A stretch of DNA of 64,000 nt from Apostichopus japonicus (taxonomy: Eukaryota; Echinodermata; Holothuroidea; Aspidochirotida; Stichopodidae). Both the position numbers and the translations under genes were made by a program. The notes below the pieces were generated by a model. It searched no databases. It worked only from the letters and a program-made list of their open reading frames with translations, and was not told the DNA's origin. How positions within the stretch are numbered: position 1 is the stretch's first letter; every line of letters starts with the position of its first letter. Shown here piece by piece: positions 13,967 to 27,720 of this stretch. The DNA lies in NCBI RefSeq assembly GCF_037975245.1, contig NC_092575.1, positions 26,252,841 to 26,316,840 on the forward strand, given 5' to 3'.

Positions 13967-15762
13967 CAGGCGCGTATCCAGGATTTTCTAACCCGGGGGG
14001 CGCGAATTACTATCTAAGCGGAGCGCCACCATCGGTTGGCGCGGAGCGTACAAGAAAATTTCTGGTTTTGATACCCCCCAGATCACCGGAAATGGCACTT
14101 CTCGGGCTTGAAAATGAGCAACCAGATGTACACTTTTACCTGAGAACCAAGTATTTCCCAAAAGTTTTTTTCCATCCACAACCTTTTTGAAGATTTTCAC
14201 CAGTCACACATCATGTTCGACCTGATTGCATGTCCTATGGATCATTGCTTTTGTAGGTTATTCTACGTCACGGCCCACAATATCCGAAAGCCCCACTTTT
14301 CAAGGTTTTAAGCCCATTACTTGTTGAGAATTTGAAAATTCACTTTTCTCGTGAATAAAATCACTTCAAAACATACCCATAATGTTGCACAAAATTCAAT
14401 CTATAGACAACCAATATAGAAAAACTCCTTGAACCCCTAACAGACAGGTCAAAATTGAACGAGTAGAGGAAAGTATGATGAAGAATGTTGGTGAGGAAAT
14501 TTTGGAAAATTCCGACACAGTTAATTTATTGGTGTAGAAATATTGCAACCTCTTATAATGGCTTTTACAAAACTTGGTTGAAGGAACAGAAAAATAGCAG
14601 ATATTTCCGATATCAGGTATATCGAAACCGAACACTTCACTCATAGGCGTAGGTCCCGTAGGAGGCGGGGGCTGCAGCCCCCCAATTGTTTTCCCATTTT
14701 TTCGGGCACCTACTGAAAATAAAATAAATAGCAATAAAAAGCTTAAAATTATCTCCTTGGTTATTTAAATAAAGTTGTAAGCTTGGCTGACATTACTACT
14801 GTAAAAGAGAGTTTTGACATAAATGGATCTGTATGCTTTTTCTCCATCTACATGAGACATTTGGTTGTTTACATTAGCATCCGGCGGTATACTGTGCAAC
14901 TTTCACGGACCGTGCGGTACACGATGCAATACAATGTAATGACCGATCTTGCCTATATGATATTGGCATCGATATGTTGAATGCGCGCTTCGCGCTTGAA
15001 AAATTTTGCTTTTTTTTCGGGCAAGTCAATACAGCCCCCAAATCCAATCTGGCTCCTACGCCTTTGACTACACACATAGACAGTTTTTGAGGCTGTTCAT
15101 CGTGAAACATGCATTTCAATGCTCACTGATATGATGTTATATCTGCTCTTTGCTTTACAAATTCGAACAGGCGTGTAGCGAGTAATTGCCAAGGGAGGGC
15201 GAAGCCTGTAGGCAAACTATGAGTTGGCGCGAAGCGTACAAGAAAAAGTTTGGCCGAAAATGCCTCCCAGATCGCAGGAAATGACACTTCCCAGGCCTTG
15301 TAAGTTGCATCTAAGCATTGTCTATTTTGAAATTACTAGCGATGTCATAAAGAAAATTTGCTCGGGGGGGGGGGCGGTCGCCCCCTTCCCGAAATGCGTT
15401 ATGTTCCCCGACGACTCGGTCGAGTTCAAGTACATTAGTGAGAGAGGAAAAACGGAAACGTCAAAAATGGAGTTGTCGGGGTAAGGGGTAGGGTGAGGCG
15501 CACACGTACCCCCTCCGTAATCCTTGATCTGTCACTGGCTACCCTGTGTATATAATAGGGATCTTTCTCTTCCCGAGGTCTTGGCTATCTTCTACTCCCT
15601 CCTTTTCTCCTTTTCTCTCTTTTTTCTTTTTCTTTTCCCTTCCTTCCTCTCCTCCTTTTTTTTTTCCCCTCCTTTTCCCTTTTTTTTCTCTTTTTTTTTC
15701 TCTCCTCTTTTCCTTACCCGGGGGGCGCGCGCCCCCAACGCCCCCCCCTGGATACGCACCTG
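13967..15762 (+). mobile_element. Composite TIR transposon, copy 1 (1796 bp)
   Basis: Begins CAGGCGCGTATCCAGG and ends CCTGGATACGCACCTG, its inverted repeat, and is flanked by AATAG on both sides (13,962-13,966 and 15,763-15,767), a 5-bp target duplication. From left to right it holds a region near the left end, an internal hAT-like element with 12-bp ends at 14,642-15,066, a truncated element starting CAGGCGTGTAGCGAG at 15,168, a G-run, and a polypyrimidine tract at about 15,590-15,715 next to the right end. Relative to copies 2 and 3 it lacks about 110 bp near 15,430. The short open frames inside it are not genes; they recur only because the DNA is repeated. Confidence 0.88.
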
Positions 15763-15767
15763 AATAG

Positions 15768-16796
15768 TAGGCAAAGCCGTAATACTAGATATACAATGCT
15801 CATATCAAACGCGAACTGGATTGGGGAACCAAACTTACAGTATTAATAATTGCACCAGCTTCATGGAAGAGTAATAATACCAAGAAAAATATAATTTAAC
15901 TTTAACTTTTATTACAATAAGACCTGAAACGGACGCTTATCACTACACGAAAATATCGATTTCACTTCCCCAAAACATAGAAGCAATAATATTGAAGGCG
16001 CACGTCACTTGCATTACATATAATACACGCGTATTGATATTGGATGTATATCTAGTATATAATATTCGGGCGGAAAGATGCTATTTTCTTTAATTTGGAA
16101 AGTTAATAATCAGATGAGTGGCTATCATTTTGAGAGCAAAAATAGACTTGTACTTGTATATACCTGCCATTTTGTCAATGTATGGTGTCACACGGTGCCA
16201 CTTTGGTGTAACCATTATAACGTTCCATTGCTTTCTGTTGCTTATCATATTTGAATGGGAGAACGTATAGTACTGTAGTGATGATAATGAAAACTACAAA
16301 ATAGTCTATAAAATATAACTTCATTATTTTAGAATAACCATTGGTATAAAAAACCCATATCAGTCAAAGAAAAGAAACGTATGTGTAAGATTCATGTATA
16401 TTACATTTCATTAACCAGAGCATAGTTTTTATTTTGGCAACATATAGCACTCCGAATGTTTCCTTGAGTCACGTTGTATACGATTGGTGTTATCATGTTC
16501 ATGCACGTGTTCACATTTCTGGTGTAAGGGGTTATGTTAATGAGAAGACAGTGTTAATTTTCACATAGTTTCTCGAGCCCCCAAATTGACCCGGTCCCTG
16601 GGGCTGTGCTCTTCTCGCCAGGCTTGCCCTCACCAACCCCAACCCCCCCCCCCCCCTCCCCCGTTCTCATGTATGTCAGCAAATTGGAAGCTATACTGAT
16701 TAAACAACACACAATTTTGCATAAAGTGAGTTACCCGTGTGTACTTTAATTAACATCCGGGATTTTGTAGCTGGCACAAAACTTTTTCGGTGTTTG
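15768..16796. other. Spacer between inverted composite copies
   Basis: AT-rich sequence without a gene, with a C-run near 16,640. Together with the second TTAA MITE it forms the loop between composite copies 1 and 2. Confidence 0.6.
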
Positions 16797-17143
16797 TCAG
16801 CTCCAAACCGTGTGCCGCCGTCTTAAAAAAAAGTTAACTTTCCGTTGCTTGCAAGTGAGGTTTTTTTCGTGTCGCTACAAAATGCAGACAGTAATGAAAT
16901 GTGATACCTGGTTATCTTTTATCTAGACCTGAGATGTCCATCGCTGCTATATGTACACTGTGTTGCGGGTATTGACCGTATCTGTATGTATTGAGCACTA
17001 GTGTCTTATTACCGACGGTAGCAAGCTGTGTGTGTATTTTCTGCGATCGATGGTGGTGTCTAACACTTCTGTCACACCTCATTCGAAACTAGGTCAGATT
17101 ACCGGCATGAGACGTTTCTTTGTACCCGAGTCTTCAATGCCTT
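16797..17143. mobile_element. Second, decayed copy of the TTAA MITE
   Basis: This is colinear with 13,260-13,607 in the same orientation and shares the blocks GTGCCGCCGTCTT, ACAAAATGCAGACAGTAATG and TGCGATCGATGGTGGTGTCT. The right terminus AGTCTTCAATGCCT is better preserved than in the first copy and is followed after one T by TTAA. The left terminus is lost. Small internal indels separate the two copies. Confidence 0.75.
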
Positions 17144-17523
17144 TTAACATCGAGTCGTAACTATATAATACCCGCAGGGATATGCGACCTAGATCCTGGA
17201 GATATCCACAGAATTTTGGTAGCCAAGAATACCCCCAATAGCTCCATGTTAGACTAACTAACACGTCCTTGCTTTCACAGCGTGCATGCATGGACTGTAA
17301 CATTACTCCTTTCGTTCTTTCCCTGTTAGTTCGGTTATATTTCGCTATTGCAATTATACAAAAAAAAGTTCACTTTGGAATTCTTGACAAGTATCCTAAA
17401 TTGTTAATTAATTTTCTAATTATTTAGGAGACCTTGGAATTCTCTCCCGGAGACTCTCCATGAAGCGATGACCTTTACAATTAACAAAGCCTTGGAGACA
17501 ATAGTCAAAATATGTAACAAAAT

Positions 17524-19472
17524 CAGGTGCGTATCCAGGGGCGTATCCAGGGGGGCGTTGGGGGCGCGCGCCCCCCGGGTAAGAAAAAGAGGAGAGAAAA
17601 AAAGAGAAGAAAAAAGGGAAAAGGAGGGGGAAAAAAGAAAAGGAGGAGAGAAAGGAAGGGAAAAGAAGAAGAAAAAAGAGAGAAAAGGAGAAAGGGAGGG
17701 AGTAGAAGATAGCCAAGACTTCGGGAAGAGAAAGAGGAACAGTCATAGTTAAAGCACTGATCCCTATTATATACACAGGGTAGCCAGTGACAGATCAAGG
17801 ATTACGGAGGGGGTGTGCGCCTCACCCTACCCCTTACACCAACAACTCCATTTTTGACGTTTTTCCCCCTCTCTCACTAATGTATCTATATAAATACTAT
17901 ATATGGTCTATCATAACGCGTGTGTGTGTATGGACGCCTTAAACAATTGTACAATTGTGCTATATGGAACCAACTGTGGCTGGTCTTGAACTCGACGGGG
18001 TCGTCGGGAACATGACGCATTTCGGGAAGGGGGCGACCGCCCCCCCCCCCGAGCAAATTTTCTTTATGACATCGCTAGTAATTTCAAAATAGACAATGCT
18101 TAGGTGCAATTTACAAGGCCTGGGAAGTGTCATTTCCAGCGATCTGGGAGGCATTTTCGGCCAAAATTTTTCTTGTACGCTTCGCGCCAACTCATGGTGG
18201 CGCTTCGCTTAGATAGTTTGCATACAGGCTTCGCCCCTCCCTTGGCAATTACTCGCTACACGCCTGTTCGAATTTGTAAAGCAAAGAGCAGATATAACAT
18301 CATATCAGTGAGCATTGAAATGCCTGTTCCACGATGAACAGCCTCAAAAACTGTCTATGTGTGTAGTCGAGGGCGTAGCCCAATTGGATTTGGGGCTGTA
18401 ACGACTTGCCCGAAAAAAGCCAAAATTTTTCAAGCGCGCGTTCAACATATCGATGCCAATATCATATAAGCAAGCATCGGTCATTACATTGCATGGCATC
18501 GTCTACCGCACGGTCCGTGAAAGTAGCACAGTATACCGCCGGATGATGCTAATGTAAACAACCAAATGTCTTATGTAGATGGAGAAAAAGCATACAGATC
18601 CATTTATGTCAAACTCTCTTTTACAGTAGTAATGTCGGCCAATCTTAGAACTTTATTTTAATTACCAAGGAGATCATTTTTAAGCTTTGCATTGCTATTT
18701 ATTTTTCTTTCAGTAGGTGCAAAATGGCAAAAAAATTGGTTGCGGGGCGGGGGGTGGGGGCTGCAGCCCCGCCTCCTACGGGACCTACGCCTATGTGTGT
18801 AGTGTTCGCTTTCGATATACCTGATATCGGAAATATCTGCTATTTTTCATTCCCTTCAACCAACTTTTATAATAGCCATAATAAGAGGTTGCAATATTTC
18901 TTCACCAATAAATTAACTGTGTCGGAATTTTCCAAAATTTCCTCACCAACATTCTTCATCATACTTTCCTCTACTCGTGCAATTTGTACCTGTCTATTAG
19001 GGGTTGAAGGAGGTTTTCCCTATTGGTTGTCCATAGATTGAATTTTGTGCAACATTATGGGTATGTTTTCAAGTGATTTTTATTCACGAGAAATGGGAAT
19101 TTTCAAATTCTCAACAAATAATGGGCTTAAAACCTTGAAAAAAAGTGGGGCTTTCGGATATTGTGGGCCGTGACGTAGAATCGCCTACAAAAGCAATGAT
19201 CCATAGGACATGCAATCAGGTCGAACATGATGTGTGACTGGTGACAATCTTCAAAAAGGTTATGGATGGAAAAAAAATTGAGAAATACTTGGTTCTCAGG
19301 CAAAAGTGTACATTTGGTTGCTCATTTTCAAGCCCGAGAAGTGCCATTTCCGGTGATCTGGGGGGTATCAAAACCAGAAATTTTCTTGTACGCTCCGCGC
19401 CAACCGATGGTGGCGCTCCGCTTAGATAGTAATTCGCGCCCCCCGGGTTAGAAAATCCTGGATACGCGCCTG
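17524..19472 (-). mobile_element. Composite TIR transposon, copy 2 (1949 bp, inverted relative to copy 1)
   Basis: Same family as 13,967-15,762, in the opposite orientation. It begins CAGGTGCGTATCCAGG and ends CCTGGATACGCGCCTG, and is flanked by AAAAT on both sides (17,519-17,523 and 19,473-19,477). The left terminus carries a short tandem duplication of GCGTATCCAGGG. The internal hAT-like element is bounded by TGTGTAGT duplications near 18,359-18,366 and 18,795-18,802. No transposase frame is present. Confidence 0.88.
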
Positions 19473-19477
19473 AAAAT

Positions 19478-20106
19478 AACGTACATAAGTCACAATTCAA
19501 AATCAAATTCATTTTGTAGAAATCTCTCTCTGCATCGATGTATCAACAAAGGATTGCAAATGGCGTAAAATGCACGGTAGAGGGTGTGGGGTATACACCA
19601 CCCCTTGTGAACCCCACTCCAAACATTAAATGTAGTTTGTAGCACAAAAACAATTGCGTGTAGACCTAATTATAAACCTAATTAAATTATAGACTAAATA
19701 TGTCTCAGAGTGCACAATTTCGTGTCTTAAATTTGTTTTCTGTGTGAGCACCCACACATCCCCTCCCCCCTTCCATCCCTACATGAGATATGCAATCAAC
19801 GATCCCAGAGCCACACCGCCGGTTTAAATCATGGATCCGTCCTTGTGCTAGTGATGAAACTAAAATCCTGCAAAGTGTCATCAATCTTAAAACAGCTTTT
19901 AGCGTTTGATGAGAAAGGTTATCTTTATATATTGAGTTCAACCTAGTAAACTAATTTAACATGATTTCATGACGCCACTGACTTGCTGATATGCATGGTC
20001 GTGATTTCGAATATCATTAAATTATTACATCATTACGTCTTTATATCATCTTTCCGGATACAGCTCACACTCTAGATGATAACCCACTAGGCTCGGATCC
20101 AGGATA

Positions 20107-20138
<32 letters not shown>

Positions 20139-23100
20139 GCACGCCCCACCCTAATTCGACCTTACTCAAAAAATAAAAAAGTACAGCTCATTGCTGATCT
20201 TGCGTTTATCAGTACTACTTACAAACCTACTTTATAGTCTAAAATTGCCTCAGAATGCACTATATTTAACGTCTATTTTCCCTTTTTTGGGGGGGGGGGG
20301 AGGGGGAGAACGCATAGACCCATAGGTCAACACCCTCCAATATAAAATCCTGCATCCGCCCGGCGTGTCTTTCCCCACCCCTTAGCATTCATCATGCCTG
20401 CTCCAATTCAAGGAGCATTCGGAGTCTAATTGGGAATAACCACACACAAAAAAAACACAAATATATTCTTCAATCAAATTATAGATTTTGTTTGGTAAAA
20501 TAAGTCGAAACATCAAAATGATATACGGCACAGACCCTCTGTTCACACCTATCCATCCCCCTCCTTACACCCCAAGTGTTTCGGAATGAAGACTCGAAAC
20601 TCAATCGTCCTTCTGGGCTTAGTAAGGTGACGCTACCTCAACCCTTACTATTGTATATTAAGATGGAGAAGGTCTTCGAACTTTTTAATCTTCTCTCTGT
20701 TTTCTTGTTTACGAACGTCTCGCTTTTTTCACACATGTAAACATGTCGAATGGAGTTTTAAGTCAAAACGCAAATATTGATTTTTTTCCCGGTGGTTTTC
20801 GATTGTCTTATAGATGTTTGGTTTGTTAGGCAACCGCTAAAATCGAATTTGTTTCCATGATGATAACGCTCTGGGATTGCTAGTTTATCATTACTTTACT
20901 TGAGCGCATGGTAATTTCCTGTACAGTTCTCTTTGAGTAAGAAGGTGATGTTGTCTATAGTACTATCAGAGAGGTATCTTTCTACGTACATGTCTATATA
21001 CCTAACACACAAGGAAAGAACAGCAGTTATGAGTATGTTATGTTAGGGCAAGGGTTATGTTATGAGTAAATTAACAAGGACAAGAAAGTCGTCTCCATCG
21101 AGACGTATATTAACCCAACCAGAGAAGTGGAGGCAGGGTTGGACTGGGGAAAGTGCCCTATCATACTCTCTTAAATTTGAAGACTGAAAAATTCAGTCTT
21201 AGGTTTGACTGAAATTTATTTCAGTCCGTAAGACCGATTTCCAGACGTTAAGACTGGAACTGGTTCCGAACGAAATTCAGCCTGCAATAGACTAAATGCA
21301 ATACCCAATCAAATCATTGTATTTTGTCACGTGCTCATTTTAATTTCAGTCCATGCGAAGACTGACCAGTTTAACCAATCCGGTCTGTCCAAATTAATGA
21401 CGTGTTCCTAATCTACATATGCCCGGCCGCGTACGTACGTACCCATGCTCAAACCCACATTTATTCGCGTATGGTCAACCTACGCAGTATACGCACTTTT
21501 ATTTATGTATACGATATAAAATCATATATGAGAAATATCTCACTGAAAAAGCTTCATCCCTAAGATAATGTTCATTTTACCCGCTCCCACCCATTCCTCC
21601 TCTCCCCGCCCCTTCCATCCTTCACTCATAATGCATAGAAATATGAAGAAAAGAGCTCTACACATTATATCACGGGACTGAAACACTTTCATGCATGAAT
21701 TGTTCTCTTCCATCGGCACAATGATCACGTGATAACGGCGATGCCTAATCTATTGTTGTATAGCAACTCATAAATGTGTCACCTTTCTTCAAGTACGTCG
21801 CGTATATGAATACGTGGTCATATAATTCATATACAGTTTCGTTCTATAACTGTAGATTGAATTTTGGCTCAGGTAACTTCACTTCAGTATAAGCGACATC
21901 AGAGAAATTCTAGTCCTTTAAGTTTATTTCCAATGATTTTCTAGTAACAAAACATAAAAGTTCGACTTTTGGCACCGTATGGCGTCACATTTCAAACACC
22001 AAAATGTTCACTACCAAGTTGAAGTTAGCAGGTACATTCGACACGCTTACATTATTTTTCGACAATTATCTTGGACATGCTCATTTTGGTAGAGGTATAA
22101 TTCTTCATAGACGGGCTGTAGGCGGAACGTTTTTAAAAAAAAAGGAGGGATATGGCTGTGGGATCATTGAATGCGGTTCTCACTTAGGGAGGCCTGCCGC
22201 CCCCCCCCCCCCGAATATAGTATAAACGTCAATAGTGCATTATGTGGCATATTTTAAACTATGAATTAGGTATTTTATTAGCGCTTCACAAAAGGTTGTG
22301 GTAATAAATACTTTTGAAGTCTGGGCGGGAAAACCCCGACTGAACGTTTTCAACCGGACTTACGGACGCCATACAATGTGTCATATAAATTAGCCATGCG
22401 TATCCATATCGCGTGTGGACAAATAGGTATAGCTGTTCCTGGGACAGTATACTGTATATATCTATAACATCACGTAGACTGTATATTTTGTACGACTGCC
22501 ACAGAAAAAAAAACTCGATCAGGAAATTGTTCGTTCTGAGACGAAGTAGATGTAAGCTTAAAATTTTGTGGGAGGTATAAAAGGGGTGTAAATACCCCCC
22601 CCCCCTCCCGCTTACCCTTCTCATTCAACACACACCCCAATATCCGCACCCAATTCCCCTTTACATTTGAAATATGACCAAACATGCGGTAATGAAATTT
22701 GAATTGGATAATGAGTTTGGGTGTGAAAATACTAAGAGTTGGAATTGGCCCCTCAATCCCCCCCCCCCACCCCCTTCTGAAATCTGTTTTGTTCTCACCT
22801 TGGATACGTTCACAATTACCCTTTGAGAGTACCTTGAGCTTTGTTTTCTCCCCAGAATCGTGAAATTCACCATTTAATCTGAAATCAGAGGAACGGATGA
22901 TAATATCACTCCCTGTACGGAGTAGCGTTTCATTCTATTTACCAAACTGATATAGAGCTGTTATATTGCTCTTTCTTATTTTAATTAATGTTGCAAACTA
23001 ATGATGAGGTTATAAATTTAACTCTTTGAAAAGGAACAATTCAAACATAGCGGTTACTGCCTCCCTCAACATTATACCCCACCCCAACACCCCCCATATT

Positions 23101-24647
23101 ACCCTTACCAAAATCCTGATAAAGAGACGACTTTGAGAGACGAAATCTTAGTGCTAGTCATTTTCATATAGTTATTCAGGACTTCAAGACATTCATATTT
23201 AAAGTATGTTAATATCTCTGGAATGCTCCTTTAAGGCTAAATTAATGATGACGTCATCCTTTATTAAAATTAGGCCTAAATCCGCTTGCTTTTCATATGT
23301 TTTCTGACTCATCTTATATGGTTGCTACTCATCATTAATAAAATTGCAAGTTTCCTTGTCAGAAAATCAAAAGATTATCCACAGAAGATGAAGATGAAGG
23401 CCACTAATTATTTATAACTATTATTATATTACTAATCATATAACTATTATGTATTATTCTTGCGACATTTCTCCCATCTGAAACATACCTTCTTTATAAC
23501 CACAAGTATATAACTAAGTTGATTTATAGGTTAGTATGTAATATATATATCTATAAACTACGGAGTACAGGCGGCATTGTATACGTCGACAGAAGCTGCA
23601 TAACGTCGATGACGTAACAGTTAATAGATAACCTAATGGAGATCATCCTTTCATTTGTTTTACGATAATCAGTTAATGGGAAACTCTAGATTAAACACTC
23701 TGCTTGGTGCTGTTTTCGCGGTCAACGGTATCGTTCAAAGAGAATCTTGTACTTAGCATGATTCTGACGACGTTGTATAGGTTTGGAACAGATCAATTAA
23801 CCATCTGTATAATACTAATACTGTAAACAAAACGTATGTTATTTCATACTTACAATCAAGTTTATTATACCCATTAATAACTTACGACCTAAGTTCATGT
23901 TATGAAAAGAAAAGAAATGGAACCATTGGCGCCTGTTTTTCACTGGTATTAGATTTTCACTTCAATATACTGGGGATGGCGGTATTGGCCACGAATAGTA
24001 TATATGCTAATATCAAAGTTCAACGCACTTTATTGGTTTTACTCACTCATTAACCAGGCGAGAACTTGTAAAGCGCCAAATACCCACCTTATACATACGG
24101 AAAGGACGTTTAATAATTAAACAATGCAAATATGCTCTATATGTAGTAAAATTCTTAGCCTATGACGGAGTCAGATAAAGAGAATTCTTACTAAATTGTG
24201 TTGTGTGACCGAATATATAGACGGCACAGAGAGAAGAGTAATATATTTAAGTATAGTCAGATTACGTTTGTTTACTACATTGTGGTATACGGCCTAACAG
24301 TAATAGGCACGCGATAGTTGAGAAATGAATCATAATGACGTCATCATGTGGCGCAAAGATATAAAGAATAATAAAAAATGTAAAAAAATAAGATCGGTCA
24401 CAAAATTAAGTTTGATATTTGTAGACCGTTATGAACAGTTATAAGATAAATGCAGGTGGTGTAACTATGTCCTTTTTTGTTTCGAAAAATATCGTTAAAG
24501 GGAATATAGAAATTGATCTAAAAAATGCTAGATATGTGCTAACATGGACACTTTTAGAAAATGTAACAAGGAGTCACCTTATTTAGTTCCAACCCAATTT
24601 TCATATCGAGCAGACACAAATCAAAATGATAGTATAATACCTTACCT
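19478..24647. other. Non-coding stretch
   Basis: Contains several poly(G)/poly(C) runs (20,115, 20,289, 22,200, 22,600, 22,760), a small palindrome around AAGACTGAA/TTCAGTCTT near 21,180 with further TTCAGTC words to 21,365, and two perfect TGACGTCA sites. The short open frames resemble no protein. Confidence 0.5.
20090..20365. repeat. Possible small inverted-end element with G-runs
   Basis: CTCGGATCCAGGAT at the left and ATCCTGCATCCGCC at the right form a weak inverted pair around two long G-runs and a GT microsatellite. It resembles the other short elements of the window but has no recognisable duplication. Confidence 0.3.
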
Positions 24648-26850
24648 CGTGGACCAGTATAGTATATCCCACTGAGCCAACAGACTAATATACCCACCTC
24701 ACTCCATATCATACATGAAACAAATATAAACCCCACTTATATTAGACTATGGTGGGCCAGTAAAGAGTATACCACTGGGTCAACAGACTAATATACCCAC
24801 CTCACTCCATATCATACATGAAACAGATATAAACCCCACTTATATTAGACTATGGTGGGCCAGTATAGAGTATACCACTGGGTCAACAGACTAATATACC
24901 CACCTCACTCCATATCATACATGAAACAGATATAAACCCCACTTATATTAGACTATGGTGGGCCAGTATAGAGTATACCACTGGGTCAACAGACTAATAT
25001 ACCCACCTCACTCCATATCATACAGGAAACAGATATAAAACCCACTTATATTAGACTATGGTGGGGCCAGTATAGAGTATCCCACTGGGACAACAGACTA
25101 ATATACCCACCTCACCCCATATCATACATGAAACAGATATAAAACCCACTTATATTAGACTATGGTGGGGCCAGTATAGAGTATCCCACTGGGACAACAG
25201 ACTCATATACCCACCTCACTCCATATCATACAGGAAACAGATATAAAACCCACTTATATTAGACTATGGTGGGGCCAATATAGAGTATCCCACTGGGACA
25301 ACAGACTAATATACCCACCTCACTCCATATCATACATGAAACAGATATAAAACCCACTTATATTAGACTATGGTGGGGCCAGTATAGAGTATCCCACTGG
25401 GCCAACAGACTAATATACCCACCTCACTCCATATCATACATGAAACAGATATAAGCCCCACTTATATTAGACTATGGTGGGGCCAGTATAGAGTATACCA
25501 CTGGGCCAACAGACTAATATACCCACCTCACTCCATATCATACAGGAAACAGATATAAACTCCACTTATATTAGACTATGGTGGGGCCAGTATAGAGTAT
25601 ACCACTGGGCCAACAGACTAATATACCCACCTCACTCCATATCATACATGAAACAGATATAAGCCCCACTTATATTAGACTATGGTGGGGCCAGTATAGA
25701 GTATACCACTGGGCCAACAGACTAATATACCCACCTCACTCCATATCATACAGGAAACAGATATAAACTCCACTTATATTAGACCATGGTGGGGCCAGTA
25801 TAGAGTATACCACTGGGCCAACAGACTAATATACCCACCTCACTCCATATCATACATGAAACAGATATAAGCCCCACTTATATTAGACTATGGTGGGGCC
25901 AGTATAGAGTATACCACTGGGCCAACAGACTAATATACCCACCTCACTCCATATCATACAGGAAACAGATATAAACTCCACTTATATTAGACCATGGTGG
26001 GGCCAGTATAGAGTATACCACTGGGCCAACAGACTAATATACCCACCTCACTCCATATCATACATGAAACAGATATAAACCCCACTTATATTAGACCATG
26101 GTGGGGCCAGTATAGAGTATACCACTGGGCCAACAGACTAATATACCCACCTCACCCCATATCATACATGAAACAGATATAAACCCCACTTGTATTAGAC
26201 TATGGTGGGGCCAGTATAGAGTATACCACTGGGCCAACAGACTAATATACCCACCTCACTCCATATCATACAGGGAACAGATATAAACCCCACTTATATT
26301 AGACCATGGTGGGGCCAGTATAGAGTATCACACTGGCAACAGACTCATATGTACCCACCTCACTCCATATCATACATGAAACAGAGATAAACCCCACTTA
26401 TATTAGACCATGGTGGGGCCAGTATAGAGTATCCCACTGGCAACAGACTCATATGTACCCACCTCACTCCATATCATACATGAAACAGAGATAAACCCCA
26501 CTTATATTAGACCATGGTGGGGCCAGTATAGAGTATCCCACTGGCAACAGACTCATATGTACCCACCTCACTCCATATCATACATGAAACAGAGATAAAC
26601 CCCACTTATATTAGACTATGGTGGGGCCAGTATAGAGTATCCCACTGGCAACAGACTTATATGTACCCACCTCACTCCATATCATACATGAAACAGAGAT
26701 AAACCCCACTTATATTAGACCATGGTGGGGCCAGTATAGAGTATACCACTGGCAACAGACTCATATGTACCCACCTCACTCCATATCATACATGAAACAG
26801 AGATAAACCCCACTTATATTAGACCATGGTGGGGCCAGTATAGAATTTAT
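24648..26850. repeat. Satellite array, about 21 copies of a 103-bp unit
   Basis: Each unit reads GGCCAGTATAGAGTAT, CACTGGGCCAACAGACT, CCCACCTCACTCCATATCAT and CACTTATATTAGACTATGG in order. Subfamilies are visible: GGGTCAAC units at the start, GGGACAAC units next, alternating CATGAAAC/ATAAGCCCC and CAGGAAAC/ATAAACTCC units in the middle (25,430-26,000), and CTGGCAAC with ATATGTACCC units at the end. The edges fade into unique sequence. Confidence 0.95.
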
Positions 26851-27364
26851 CGACTGCAACAGACCCCATTCACCCTACTGCTCCCACAAAAACCCTTCTG
26901 CTAGACTTCTTCCGTGTTTAACTGAACCAGACGGTGTATACATTTACCTATATACATGTAGCAAATGAAAATATGTTTCCAAAAAATATGTTGACAGTTC
27001 AAGTGCATGAGGTATATGTATAACATGCAATACCCTACAGTGTCATATATCTTTTAGCTTCAACATTCCTACCATCCACTAAGCATTAAATTGTCTAAGT
27101 GTAATAGACCTTATCACTTCACTCTTCACGTTTAAACTTTAGCCTGGATTCAAAAACCTCTAGAAGATATCTTGTCCGTTAGCGTTATATTTTACAAATC
27201 TATTTTGGTGAATGTATATATCTTCCTATATAACAAGTGGTTGAGGTTTTACCAAAATTTAACTTACACAAAACAGTTTCATATTTTAACGAACACTTTT
27301 ATAAATATATAGTGATCGGATGAATATGTATGATAAGTTGTTTTTCTTTAATGTATATGCCGGT

Positions 27365-27720
27365 GGATAGATTCTTACTCAAGTCGGTACTCGAGTACAT
27401 TTTCCTGTACTCTGACTATTGACTTTGTTCTCGTACTCGCAGAAAGCAAATTGTACGTACTCGTACCTGGGGAATTTAACTCATATACTTTGTACTAGTA
27501 CTAATTCTCAGACTTTGTACTCACACTCGGGGCCTTGTTCTCGTACTATGGGCTTTTTACTCGTATATTATAATACTCGGGGCTTCGTGTCGGATACTCG
27601 GGGCATTGTACTCGTACATGTACTCGGGGCTTTGTCCTCGTACTCGGGACTTTTCACTCGTATATTATAATACCCGGGGCATTTGTGTCGTACTCGGGAC
27701 ATTGTACTCACACTACAAGT
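27365..27720. repeat. Degenerate repeats of GTACTCG and ACTCGGGG
   Basis: More than ten imperfect units such as TTGTACTCGTACTCGGGG follow one another, with two larger near-duplicates containing TCGTATATTATAATAC (27,560 and 27,658). Open frames on both strands are products of the repeat. Confidence 0.75.

Noticed and set aside
13903-14190. Open frame with GAYPGFSNPGGAN, conserved in three places
   Set aside because: It recurs only within the composite transposon, is broken in other copies and starts in the terminal inverted repeat, so it is repeat DNA, not a gene.
15524-15774. Phe/Pro/Ser-rich and Lys/Arg/Glu-rich open frames, also at 17,420-17,798 and 28,776-29,119
   Set aside because: They are translations of the polypyrimidine/polypurine tract of the composite element.
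13260-17143. LTR retrotransposon with 340-bp direct repeats
   Set aside because: The repeats have inverted ends and TTAA flanks, lack TG...CA termini, and the interior has no gag or pol.
24648-26850. CRISPR-like array
   Set aside because: The 103-bp units are contiguous without unique spacers and the genome is eukaryotic; it is satellite DNA.
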